DNA from: a candidate division LCP-89 bacterium
GTDB lineage: Bacteria; Electryoneota; B3-LCP
Direction: 5' to 3'
Assembly: GCA_025774555.1 (NCBI GenBank)
Contig: JALGVT010000025.1
Span: 1 to 64,000 of the forward strand
DNA: 64,000 nt
Position numbers and translations under genes: made by a program. This document shows, one piece after another, positions 36,570 through 44,361 of this stretch (positions are counted from its first letter, which is position 1; each line of letters opens with the position of its first letter). Under the pieces are notes generated by a model. That model was not told where the DNA came from. It searched no databases and saw only the letters and a program-made list of their open reading frames with translations.

Positions 36570-37118
36570 TTAAATCGGATTGAAAGGGACGCTCATGCTG
36601 CCCTGCCGCGTAGGAGTGAAAAGGAAACTGCACGGTCCGGGTCCCTCGACGGCTCGGCAGCGGGTTTCCAACCCCTCGACCTCTTGGTCAATAGAACCGC
36701 CCCACGTGCCGGCGAAAACCCCGCGTATCAAATGGCAGACGGGCAGTTCCGACTGACCGAATTCTTCTGCGAAAACGCTGTGATACACGTCCAGTTCAAG
36801 CGTTCCTGCTTTTTTATCAATGTTCTTGATCTCCATACGCCCCCAACCCAACTGTCCCCCCATGCTCGCCATGAAGCGCACGATTTCATCGGGTTTCAGT
36901 GATAACTCTCTACGAAAATGCGCCGCAGATAGAGTGCCTCCCCGGCGTCCAGCGCTGTAAAAAAACTGCCCAGCGCGTTCCGCTCCGATCTCCTCCGAGG
37001 TAGCCTTCAGTATCTCGATCACGGTTTCAGGGCGGATTAGCATGTAACGCACATCGCTATACAACAGCGCGCCTCCGTCTTCTGAATAATCGAGATTCTC
37101 GAGGATTTCATTTGGCAT
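36570..37118 (-). CDS. V4R domain protein
   Basis: 182 aa. The C-terminal half carries the V4R (4-vinyl reductase) pattern [15 protein letters not shown] ... [17 protein letters not shown] with its conserved Cys residues. The N-terminal part ([47 protein letters not shown]) resembles that of XylR-type sensory proteins. V4R domains bind hydrophobic or metal-linked ligands. The neighbour upstream is a receiver-like protein (gap 38 bases), which suggests a shared sensing task. No DNA-binding part is present. Confidence 0.8.
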   Translation of the reverse strand: MPNEILENLDYSEDGGALLYSDVRYMLIRPETVIEILKATSEEIGAERAGQFFYSAGRRGGTLSAAHFRRELSLKPDEIVRFMASMGGQLGWGRMEIKNIDKKAGTLELDVYHSVFAEEFGQSELPVCHLIRGVFAGTWGGSIDQEVEGLETRCRAVEGPGPCSFLFTPTRQGSMSVPFNPI

Positions 37119-37156
37119 AGATCAATCCATATATCTTAGATACTTATCCCTGCTCA

Positions 37157-37954
37157 TTACCCTCGCAGTTGATATATTAAAGCCCGAATGAAGGGGTGAA
37201 GGGTGTTCTCCATGAGATCATCAACGTCCCCGGAACTGATTTCATAACCAAGCTGTTTTTGCAGCTTATCACGCAGCGAGGATACCTTCTGACAGATTAA
37301 AGCCGTCTCATATTCGCTTGTAAATAATTCCGCATAATGCGCTATCAAGTTCAGTACCTCATAGGGATCCTGCAGCATGGTTTGCAGAAATGCCCGCTCT
37401 AATTCAACCCTTCTCTGGATGGTAAGTTTCAGAGTATCATCCCAATCGTCACCGGAGGGTTTTTGCAGAACTCGTCGCGCTCCGGTTCGCCGCGCGGTTT
37501 CAGCCTCTTCAATCGTCCCTTTTCTCGTGTAAGTCACAATAGGAACGCCGGGATAAGCCTCCTGCACCTGCGCAATCAGTTTCAAACCGCCGGAAGGACT
37601 TTGATCCATGGCAATACGAATTCCCTGGTAGCGTTTACGTGCAATTTCCAGGTTCATGTAGGCTTTAATCAGATCGCCTTCATCATCATGGAAAACAACT
37701 GCTTCATTCAAATCATCGGCTGCAGTTTCTACTTCTCCGCCACCCGGGAAATATAGATCAAGTACAAATAATCGGGGTATCTCTTCCGCATCTCCAATCA
37801 GCGCCTTCGCTTCAACCAAGGTTTCCGCGATGAGCACACGGAAAGCGCCTTCATCGCAGCCGAAAACCTTTGCGAAGAGCTCTCTCTCCTCGGCGGAATC
37901 GTCGATGAAGCAAATCAGTTTTTTATCTGAAGCAGTTTCGGATGTATCGAACAT
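37157..37954 (-). CDS. Response-regulator receiver-like protein without output domain
   Basis: 265 aa. A receiver fold begins KLICFIDDSAEERELFAKVF with an acidic pair, has a phospho-acceptor-like LFVLDLYFPGGG and later IVTYTRKGTIEEAETARRTGARRVLQKPSGDDW with the conserved Lys. An insert of about 45 residues sits between strands 3 and 4. The C-terminal 80 residues are helical and not recognised. No DNA-binding or enzymatic output domain is seen. The promoter at 37983-38011 serves this gene and probably the V4R and thioredoxin genes after it. Confidence 0.78.
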   Translation of the reverse strand: MFDTSETASDKKLICFIDDSAEERELFAKVFGCDEGAFRVLIAETLVEAKALIGDAEEIPRLFVLDLYFPGGGEVETAADDLNEAVVFHDDEGDLIKAYMNLEIARKRYQGIRIAMDQSPSGGLKLIAQVQEAYPGVPIVTYTRKGTIEEAETARRTGARRVLQKPSGDDWDDTLKLTIQRRVELERAFLQTMLQDPYEVLNLIAHYAELFTSEYETALICQKVSSLRDKLQKQLGYEISSGDVDDLMENTLHPFIRALIYQLRG

Positions 37955-37982
37955 AGAAGATCGAACAATTTACACGAGATAT

Positions 37983-38011
37983 AAGGTAACATTTCAGCGG
38001 GTGAAAGTCAA
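37983..38011 (-). promoter_or_regulatory. Promoter candidate of the receiver-V4R-thioredoxin genes
   Basis: On the - strand TTGACT (38011-38006), 17 bases and TACCTT (37988-37983) lie 29 bases before the start codon at 37954. Confidence 0.6.
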
Positions 38012-38111
38012 GTGCGAAGAGGATGGAAGTTTGGTTGCTGGGGACTGGGTGCTGGATAGAGAGGATTAGGGATTGCGCGGGTTGGAGAGGAGTTATTCCC
38101 TACAGCGGTGC

Positions 38112-38154
38112 GTCGGATTCTTCCGAGGAACCACTTCGCGGGGGGGAATCCGAC
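38112..38154. repeat. Intergenic copy of the GTCGGATTC palindrome
   Basis: GTCGGATTC and GAATCCGAC form a 9-bp perfect stem with a 25-base loop. The same arms with a 3-base loop lie inside two coding regions (38467-38487 and 40042-40062). Confidence 0.7.
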
Positions 38155-38212
38155 CTACTTAGCTGACGCCACGATAACAGATCGCCCCTTGACCAAAAGG
38201 GAGACAAAAAAG

Positions 38213-38345
38213 GGGGCTGTCCTAAAAGAAGAAAACAACGTCATTGCGAGGAACGAAGTGACGTGGCAATCTCCTATTTTACAAGCACTAAGAGATTACC
38301 ACACTTCGTTCATAATGACAGTTTATAGACTTTTGGGACAGCCCC
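38213..38345. mobile_element. Inverted-repeat miniature element (MITE-like), 133 bp
   Basis: The 16-base termini GGGGCTGTCCTAAAAG (left) and the reverse complement GGGGCTGTCCCAAAAG (right) differ at one base. Inside is a second imperfect palindrome starting GTCATTGCGAGGAACGAAG (38240) and ending in CTTCGTTCATAATGAC (38319); GTCATTGCGAGGA-type repeats of this kind are known from many bacterial phyla. No transposase gene is present. Confidence 0.72.
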
Positions 38346-38361
38346 TATATGCAACTTGAAA

Positions 38362-39789
38362 CTATTTCATCAGAACCATTTTACCGGATGCCTGGTATTC
38401 TCCCGCCTGAAGGCGATAGATGTAATGCGAGCCGTCGAAGGTAATGGTGTGCGAGCCGGGGAGTAGGTCGGATTCCCCGAATCCGACGCCCCCTACACAC
38501 CGCCCGTTTATATCGAACACATCCAACTTCACTTGACTTGCGACCGTAAGATCGAAGCTGATGGTAGTCGTTGGATTGAACGGATTGGGGAAGTTTTGCG
38601 TAACGTTGAATTCAGTTGGCAAGGGTGATGATCCGGGATCGTTGACTCCGACACCATCCGGAGCAAGGCGGATCAGGTAGATATCCCAGCTCCAGGGACC
38701 GCCACACATTCCACAAATAATGTATCCGCCATCATGGATCTGTTTAATGCTGTAACCAGCATCGGAATTGTTTTCACCCACGGTCAGATTCCAGGTCATA
38801 TTCCCATTATGATCCGTCCTGACAATGTAAGCCTCATAGCCTAAAACAACATCATTAGTCTGACCAACCATGATGAAACCGCCTTCAAAAGTCTGCTGAA
38901 CATCCATGCAGAAATCCGTTCCTTCATTGACGTAGGTGTGACTCCATTGCTCATGTCCATCGATATCTGTTTTAAACAGACGAATATCACCGAAGGGGGA
39001 CGTATAGGCGCCTAATATATATCCTCCATCAAGCGTCTGTCGTCCGCTGTAGCAGACCTCTGATTCAGGACCTCCCAGAATCTGATCCCAACTCATCCAT
39101 CCCGAGGCATCTGCTTTCGCTATATAGATACCCCAATCCTCGCCATAGGGATAAGGGGTTCTGTACCCTGAGATGATATAACCTCCATCGGAAGTCTGAT
39201 CCACACAATTGCCGTAATTGCAGTCGGAACTTGATCCGTAAGTATTATGCCACTGCGCCTGTCCCAACCCATCTGTTTTAATGAGTAGAGCCTTCTCAAA
39301 ACCAAGCGTAGTTCCACCAATAATATAGCCATTGTCGCCGGTCTGCTGCACAGATTTACCTTCACCATGGGCGAGGTCACCATAGGTTCCCGTCCACAGT
39401 GTATATCCACTTGCATCCGTCTTGATCAAATAAATGTCCTGGGAACCTACACTGAAGGATCTCGTCATCCCGGCTATGATGTACCCGTAGTCGGAGGTTT
39501 GTTGCACACAGTAGCCAATATCATCTTCGCTCCCGCCGATTGTGCGAGCCCATTCTGTTAAGCCCAGGCTATCCGTTTTGATCAGATAGACATCTGATCC
39601 ACCAGCTCCATAACTGTTCGTCTCCCCTACAATGATAAAGCCCAGGTCATCAGTCTGTTCCACGCAGTAACCTTTATCGAAACTGCCTCCACCTAGAACT
39701 CGCGTCCAGACAACGTCAGGAGCCTGCGCTAATACCGCGCCTGACATCATCATTAAGCCTGCAAGAATACTGATCACAGACCGATTCAT
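38362..39789 (-). CDS. T9SS-exported repeat protein (beta-propeller-like), copy 1
   Basis: 475 aa. Signal peptide, then about eight repeats of roughly 50 residues, each with a pattern like QQTSDYGYIIAGMTRSFSVGSQDIYLIKTDASG, likely blades of a beta-propeller. It ends in a T9SS type A sorting domain ([15 protein letters not shown] ... KMVLMK) whose middle segment (VGGVGFGESDLLPG) is encoded by an inserted palindrome. Compared with the neighbouring paralogue the domain lacks the five residues LSSGI before YIYRL. Promoter at 39830-39858. Role not known. Confidence 0.82.
   Translation of the reverse strand: MNRSVISILAGLMMMSGAVLAQAPDVVWTRVLGGGSFDKGYCVEQTDDLGFIIVGETNSYGAGGSDVYLIKTDSLGLTEWARTIGGSEDDIGYCVQQTSDYGYIIAGMTRSFSVGSQDIYLIKTDASGYTLWTGTYGDLAHGEGKSVQQTGDNGYIIGGTTLGFEKALLIKTDGLGQAQWHNTYGSSSDCNYGNCVDQTSDGGYIISGYRTPYPYGEDWGIYIAKADASGWMSWDQILGGPESEVCYSGRQTLDGGYILGAYTSPFGDIRLFKTDIDGHEQWSHTYVNEGTDFCMDVQQTFEGGFIMVGQTNDVVLGYEAYIVRTDHNGNMTWNLTVGENNSDAGYSIKQIHDGGYIICGMCGGPWSWDIYLIRLAPDGVGVNDPGSSPLPTEFNVTQNFPNPFNPTTTISFDLTVASQVKLDVFDINGRCVGGVGFGESDLLPGSHTITFDGSHYIYRLQAGEYQASGKMVLMK
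38467..38487. repeat. GTCGGATTC palindrome inside a sorting domain (copy 1)
   Basis: A perfect 9-bp stem GTCGGATTC/GAATCCGAC with loop CCC is within the coding region and is read in frame as part of GGVGFGESDLL. Confidence 0.85.
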
Positions 39790-39829
39790 TTGAGACCTCC
39801 ATGAGTCATTTATGAGTAGATTCTGTAGA

Positions 39830-39858
39830 AATATACAAAATATTTACCCGATTTTCAA
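39830..39858 (-). promoter_or_regulatory. Promoter candidate of the 475-aa T9SS gene
   Basis: On the - strand TTGAAA (39858-39853), 17 bases, TATATT (39835-39830), 41 bases before the start codon; a GGAGG is also near the start. Confidence 0.65.
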
Positions 39859-39878
39859 TTGTTTTATTTATTACAAAC

Positions 39879-39903
39879 AAAAAAGTGGCTCAGCGAGCCG
39901 CTT
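39879..39903 (-). terminator. Terminator after the 485-aa T9SS gene
   Basis: AAGCGGCTC and GAGCCACTT form a stem with one mismatch around GCT, followed by six T, 19 bases past the stop at 39922. Confidence 0.8.
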
Positions 39904-39921
39904 CTTCCTATCTCCCGATTC

Positions 39922-41379
39922 TTATTTCATCAGCACCATCTTGCCGTTGGTGTTGTACTCCCCTGCGTGAAGACGATAGATGTAAATACCCGATGAGAGA
40001 TGCGAGCCGTCGAAGGTGATGGCGTGCGTGCCGGGAAGTAGGTCGGATTCCCCGAATCCGACGCCCCCTACACACCGCCCGTTTATATCGAACACATCCA
40101 GCCTTACATGACTGGCAACCGGCAGATCAAATCGGATGGTGGTGGTTGGATTGAAGGGGTTGGGGAAGGCGCCAGAAACGGAAAATTGAAAGGGAGTGAT
40201 CTTGTTTTCCGGTTCGACGGGAGTATCCGGACCTTCGAGGCAAATAAGCCAACCAACCGTATAATCTAGATCTATTGACTTATACCCAGCAACTAAATAA
40301 TTACCATTCGATGCCTGAATTACAGCATTTGCTTCGTTAAAATAGACATCACCAAAAGTCCTAGACCATAGTGAATCACCGGTAGTATCAATCTTTAAAA
40401 CATATACTTGTCCAGGTCCTGGATAACTGCCAGACATCCCAGCGACAAGGTAACCACCGTCTGATGCCTCAATGATCGCATTTGCCTTCCGAAAACCAAA
40501 ACTACCATATCTTTGAAACCAGCACAACTGACCATCAAAACCGAGTTTAGTTACAAATGCAGAATACTCTAAGTTACCGATAATAACATAACCGTCTGAT
40601 ACTTCAATTGCAGCGTTAGCTTGATCCAAAGAATATTCTAACCAATGAGTATATGTCCAAACTGAGTTTCCAAGACTATCTGTTTTTACAACAAGTACAT
40701 CTGATTCAGGCATTGTAGATTCACATGAATCCACTCTACCTGCAAGTAGATACCCCCCATCATTTGTTTTAATAGAAGCAAAAGCAAGTTCATCGTATAT
40801 AGTTCCAACTGTGTTTGACCAGAGAGAATCACCTTGAGGATTGATCTTTAATAGCCACATATCTCTATGTCCTGCTCCTATGGAAGAGGTCCAACCCGAG
40901 ATCATGTAGCTACCATCTGTCGTTTCTAATATAGAAGTAGCAACATCTTCCCCTCCTCCATCATATAGATTTGACCATAACAATGAACCATTGGAATCAT
41001 TTTTAATCACAAGCGCAGAGGATGGAAATGTTACACATCCTGCACATAGATAATATCCATCCGTCGTTTCTATAACAGAATTTATGCTATTAAAATTACA
41101 GAAATCGTATAACTTTGTCCAAATTGTATCACCAATGTTAGTCACTTTTAACAGCATAGCTTTCATGCTGTTCTCAGTATATAAATGTTCAATTTCACCT
41201 CCCAGTAATATGCATTCATCATTCGTTTCCCAGATTGAGTTAATTGTATGCCTCCCTTCACCGGTCAGATCGTAAGTGTGGCTCCATAAACTATCACCTT
41301 CGGCAGCGCTAACTGCAGTTATACTAAGCAGAACAACGGCTGCGAGTATCATGGAAGTGTGTATTATTCTATACTTCAT
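39922..41379 (-). CDS. T9SS-exported repeat protein (beta-propeller-like), copy 2
   Basis: 485 aa, paralogue of the 475-aa protein next to it. Signal peptide (IIHTSMILAAVVLLSITAVSAAEG), then repeats like ILETTDGSYMISGWTSSIGAGHRDMWLLKINPQGDSLW, and a T9SS sorting domain. The sorting-domain DNA is almost identical to copy 1 over more than 60 bases, including the inserted palindrome (40042-40062), although the repeat parts have diverged. This points to recent gene conversion of the 3' end. The domain keeps the LSSGI residues that copy 1 lacks. Confidence 0.82.
   Translation of the reverse strand: MKYRIIHTSMILAAVVLLSITAVSAAEGDSLWSHTYDLTGEGRHTINSIWETNDECILLGGEIEHLYTENSMKAMLLKVTNIGDTIWTKLYDFCNFNSINSVIETTDGYYLCAGCVTFPSSALVIKNDSNGSLLWSNLYDGGGEDVATSILETTDGSYMISGWTSSIGAGHRDMWLLKINPQGDSLWSNTVGTIYDELAFASIKTNDGGYLLAGRVDSCESTMPESDVLVVKTDSLGNSVWTYTHWLEYSLDQANAAIEVSDGYVIIGNLEYSAFVTKLGFDGQLCWFQRYGSFGFRKANAIIEASDGGYLVAGMSGSYPGPGQVYVLKIDTTGDSLWSRTFGDVYFNEANAVIQASNGNYLVAGYKSIDLDYTVGWLICLEGPDTPVEPENKITPFQFSVSGAFPNPFNPTTTIRFDLPVASHVRLDVFDINGRCVGGVGFGESDLLPGTHAITFDGSHLSSGIYIYRLHAGEYNTNGKMVLMK
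40042..40062. repeat. GTCGGATTC palindrome inside a sorting domain (copy 2)
   Basis: Same 9-bp stem and CCC loop as copy 1, in the same codons of the paralogous gene (GGVGFGESDLL). Confidence 0.85.
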
Positions 41380-41758
41380 TGTTACCTCAAAGTAGCAAAC
41401 TTATCACCAGTGCCGTCGAGTCCCCGTACTCGATCCACTGGTCAGCGAATTCCTCTTTCCGAAGGGATCCCTACGGGGCAACGACAGGCGGGGGAAGCAC
41501 CTCCGCTCTACGTTTGCAGGGATAAATTTTATCTTTCCCCACCTTCCCATTCCGTTTATCCGCTTTCAGCAGTTCGGGGTTGCAGCTAGAGACATGGGAT
41601 TCAAACCCCATGCCCAACTTTTGGATCAATCCCGATGAATCGGGATGGTGAGACGGATGGTTCTTTTTCATTATGTCAGAATCACTGATTCACACAGATT
41701 ACGTGATTTCGCAGATTAAAACAGCGTCAGACGGGGGCGTCTAACGCCACGACAGTTC
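41380..41758. other. Gene-free region with repeats and a hyuB tail fragment
   Basis: No intact gene is present in these 379 bases. They contain a G-rich hairpin sequence (GGCGGGGGAAGCACCTCCGC, about 41490), a fragment of the hydantoinase B C-terminus (41531-41586), a CACAGATTAC-type repeat (about 41690) and a gacggGGGCGTC motif (about 41730). Confidence 0.6.
41531..41586 (-). pseudogene. Remnant of a second hydantoinase B 3' end
   Basis: Read on the - strand this gives NPELLKADKRNGKV, closely like DPELLEADIRDGKV at the C-terminus of the intact hydantoinase B (41759-43396). Only about 18 codons remain. Confidence 0.55.
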
Positions 41759-43396
41759 CTAACTTTCCGTCACCTTCCCATCTCTAATGTCCGCCTCAAG
41801 CAGCTCTGGATCACGCTCTTGGGGATCGCCGTAGCCGCCGGCGCCGGGGCAGCGCATGGAGATCACATCGCCTTTATTCAGCGTCATCACGCCTTTGGAG
41901 GGAATCCGGTGCTCATCGGGGGTATCGGGATTCATAATCAGCTTGCCCGGCAGACCGTCCTTGCCGCCGAAGACTCCCCAGGGAGGAAACTTCTGGCGGT
42001 CGGAATAGCGGCTGAAGGTGACATCATCGATCAGCATGCGGATGTCGCGCCGGGGAGACAGCGCGCCGCGGTATTTGCCTGCTCCGCCGGAATCGGGGAT
42101 CAGTTCATAGCGTTCTATCCTGACCGGATGTTCCAGTTCCGCCGCTTCGATGGGGGTGTTCATGAAGCGCGCCAGATGGGAATCCTGACCGTCTCTACCG
42201 TCCCTGATGGCTCGAGCGCCCGCTCCGCCGCCCTGGATGTCTATATAAACGAAGCGTTTGCCGGTCCTGGGATGGATTCCCGAAAATCCGCAGGTGGTGA
42301 TCTGCCCGTGCGATCCCGCTGTGACCTTCTCCGGCAGCGCCTGCGACAGCGCTTTCAGCATCGCTTCGCAGATCTTCTGGGAGGTGTTGGTGCGGGCGGC
42401 GACTGCTCCGGGCATACGCGGATTGACCACCAAACCCTCTTCGACCTCCACATTAAAAGGTCGGTAACAGCCGGAATTGGGCGGCACATGCGGATCGATC
42501 ACACAGATCAAGGCGTAATATACAGCGGCGTGCGTGGTCGCGATAGGGCAGTTGGTATTGCCTCTGACCTGCAGATCCGTTCCCTTGAAATCAATGGTGG
42601 CGGTATCGCCCTTTTTATGGATGTTGACATTAATTTTGATGGGATCGTCGGACACGCCGTCATCATCGACGAAATCCACGCCGGAATAAGTGCCGTCGGG
42701 AATCTTCTTCAAGCCGTCACGGATACGCGATTCGCTGTAATCCTGCAGCATGGCAGAACATTCGCGCACGGTATCGACGCCGTACTTGGCGAATATCTCC
42801 TTCATGCGGCGCACTCCGACGAAACCGGAAGCGGCTTGCGCTTTAATATCGCCGATGGTCTTGTCCGGCACGCGGATGTTGTTGGCAATTATGTCGAATA
42901 TCTCTTTGTCGGGTTCGCCCTTTTTGTACAGCTTGACCATAGGCAAACGGAGACCTTCCATGAAGATCTCGGTCAATCCGCCGGCGACGCCGCCCGCCGC
43001 GGCTCCGCCCATGTCGCTGTGATGCGCGATGGACCCGGTAAAGCCGACGATGCGGTCTTCGAAGCGCACCGGCGCGAAAGTCTGGATATCCATGATGTGC
43101 TGCCCGCCCTGGTAGGGATCGTTGGCGATGATGACGTCTCCGTCATATAGTTGGTCTTCGGGGAATTCCTGCAGCAGGCGTTCCATGGTGATTTCGAAGC
43201 CGGTCAGGAGCATGGGCGCGTGGTGAGCCTGCGCCAGGGTCTTGCCGTTGTGGTCGAAAACGGCGCAGGTGATGTCCATGATTTCCTTGATGATGGTGGA
43301 GCGCGAAGTGCGCACCATGGTGTAGCCCATTTCATCGGCGATCTGCTCCAGTCCGTAGCGGATCACCTGCATGGTGATAGGGTCAGCGTTTGGCAT
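41759..43396 (-). CDS. hyuB: Hydantoinase B / oxoprolinase family protein
   Basis: 545 aa. The full HyuB fold is seen: MPNADPITMQVIRYGLEQIADEMGYTMVRTSRSTIIKEIMDITCAVFD at the start, NDPYQGGQHIMDIQTFAPV in the middle and GAGGYGDPQERDPELLEADIRDGKV at the end. HyuB normally forms an ATP-dependent hydrolase or carboxylase for 5-oxoproline, hydantoin, acetone or acetophenone with HyuA. No hyuA gene lies in this window, so the partner must be elsewhere or lost. A long opposite-strand frame is only a shadow. Confidence 0.9.
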   Translation of the reverse strand: MPNADPITMQVIRYGLEQIADEMGYTMVRTSRSTIIKEIMDITCAVFDHNGKTLAQAHHAPMLLTGFEITMERLLQEFPEDQLYDGDVIIANDPYQGGQHIMDIQTFAPVRFEDRIVGFTGSIAHHSDMGGAAAGGVAGGLTEIFMEGLRLPMVKLYKKGEPDKEIFDIIANNIRVPDKTIGDIKAQAASGFVGVRRMKEIFAKYGVDTVRECSAMLQDYSESRIRDGLKKIPDGTYSGVDFVDDDGVSDDPIKINVNIHKKGDTATIDFKGTDLQVRGNTNCPIATTHAAVYYALICVIDPHVPPNSGCYRPFNVEVEEGLVVNPRMPGAVAARTNTSQKICEAMLKALSQALPEKVTAGSHGQITTCGFSGIHPRTGKRFVYIDIQGGGAGARAIRDGRDGQDSHLARFMNTPIEAAELEHPVRIERYELIPDSGGAGKYRGALSPRRDIRMLIDDVTFSRYSDRQKFPPWGVFGGKDGLPGKLIMNPDTPDEHRIPSKGVMTLNKGDVISMRCPGAGGYGDPQERDPELLEADIRDGKVTES

Positions 43397-43459
43397 AGGT
43401 ATCTCGTTTATTTTAGAATGTCTGAACCACGGATTACGCGGATTACACGGATTTTACGG

Positions 43460-43622
43460 GGGTGGCATGTGCCGAAGGCATTCCTTTGGAACTTCTGGCT
43501 CCAATTTATTGGGGACGAAGCATGTATCTGAAAATGCAATCTTCGTTCACGATATTTATAGGTCTGGTTGTTTTTCTTACATGCTTCGTTCACGCTAAAG
43601 CATGACCAGAAGCATGCCACCC
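43460..43622. mobile_element. Nested inverted-repeat element (MITE-like), 163 bp
   Basis: The right end, read inward, is GGGTGGCATGCTTCTGG and the left end matches with a 22-base insertion after GGGTGGCATG. An inner pair GACGAAGCATG (43514-43524) and CATGCTTCGT (43580-43589) also inverts. A half copy lies at 44278-44320 on the other side of the methyltransferase gene; 34 bases (43491-43524 and 44287-44320) are identical. Confidence 0.65.
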
Positions 43623-43637
43623 ACTGAAACGCGTTTA

Positions 43638-44246
43638 TCAGTCTATCCCCGCCATATAATCCCACCAGAAAGGACCTTTGAGGCATTTGCCCGGTCTTAT
43701 ATTTGATTTGGAAATCACCGACTTCCCTTCATCCAAGGTATATGGAGTTTTTAGTTTTTTAATGAAGACACCAAGCCATATTCGCCGTAAATCGGTGATC
43801 ATTATCCTTCCATCAGGCTTGGTTACTCTCTCGATCTCATTGAACATTGTCACCGGATCTTCAACGATGTGCGCCATAAAAGAATTGACAACGAGGTCGA
43901 ACGAATCAGCAGCATAATCCAGCTTTTGCACATCGCCTTCCAATAGAGTGATCTGATCTCCAACGCCAGCCTGTTCAGCTAACGACCTGCCCAGATCAAG
44001 AAGCGGTAGTCCGAGGTCGACACCGATGATTTCGGCTTCAGGAAAGGTCCTGGCAAGTTCAATCGCCACCGCACCGAAACCGCACCCCGAATCGAAGATC
44101 TTACCACCTTCAAATCCGGCTCTTTTTAACACCGCCGCGAGCCTCTTCCCGACTCGCGTGATATTCTTTGCATTGCGTTTGTAATATCCTTCAGCCCATT
44201 CTTTATCGTTGAAAACGCGTGGGTGAAACAATTCCGCTCGTTTCAT
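43638..44246 (-). CDS. Class I SAM-dependent methyltransferase
   Basis: 202 aa. The SAM-binding motif I is KIFDSGCGFGAVAIELA; motif II ends AEIIGVDLG; a later VTKPDGRIMITDLRR matches the motif of small-molecule methyltransferases (UbiE-like). ATG 44246 with GGAGAGG 4 bases before it is preferred; the longer frame includes repeat DNA. Substrate not known. Copies of an inverted-repeat element stand on both sides (43460-43622 and 44278-44320), so it may have moved as a cassette. Confidence 0.85.
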   Translation of the reverse strand: MKRAELFHPRVFNDKEWAEGYYKRNAKNITRVGKRLAAVLKRAGFEGGKIFDSGCGFGAVAIELARTFPEAEIIGVDLGLPLLDLGRSLAEQAGVGDQITLLEGDVQKLDYAADSFDLVVNSFMAHIVEDPVTMFNEIERVTKPDGRIMITDLRRIWLGVFIKKLKTPYTLDEGKSVISKSNIRPGKCLKGPFWWDYMAGID

Positions 44247-44277
44247 TACCTCTCCAGAATTAAAAAGTTTAAGCGAT

Positions 44278-44320
44278 GGGTAGCATACTTCTGGCTCCAA
44301 TTTATTGGGGACGAAGCATG
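44278..44320. repeat. Half copy of the nested inverted-repeat element
   Basis: GGGTAGCATACTTCTGG begins this copy; bases 44287-44320 are identical to 43491-43524. It lies 31 bases upstream of the methyltransferase start. Confidence 0.7.
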
Positions 44321-44332
44321 AAACCCGACGGC

Positions 44333-44361
44333 GGGTCGGCGCAAGACCGACCCCTACGCGG
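44333..44361. repeat. REP element a (29 bp)
   Basis: GGGTCGG-N7-CCGACCC followed by CTACGCGG. It abuts the stop codon of the membrane-protein gene (44362) and is identical to copies b and c near the RAYT transposase. Confidence 0.8.

Larger units (their letters stand above)
37955..38361. other. Gene-free region with promoter, REP-like palindrome and MITE
   Basis: No gene is found in these 407 bases. Contents in order: the promoter at 37983-38011, a GTCGGATTC/GAATCCGAC palindrome (38112-38154), and an inverted-repeat element (38213-38345). Confidence 0.65.

Noticed and set aside
38240-38319. Possible small structured RNA
   Set aside because: The palindrome is explained by the inverted-repeat element with 16-base termini; no promoter or RNA family feature was seen.
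41819-43150. A 443-codon open frame on the + strand
   Set aside because: It lies opposite hyuB, which has clear family motifs over its full length. The + frame is rich in Gly/Ile/His with no known motif, as expected for a shadow of a high-information gene.
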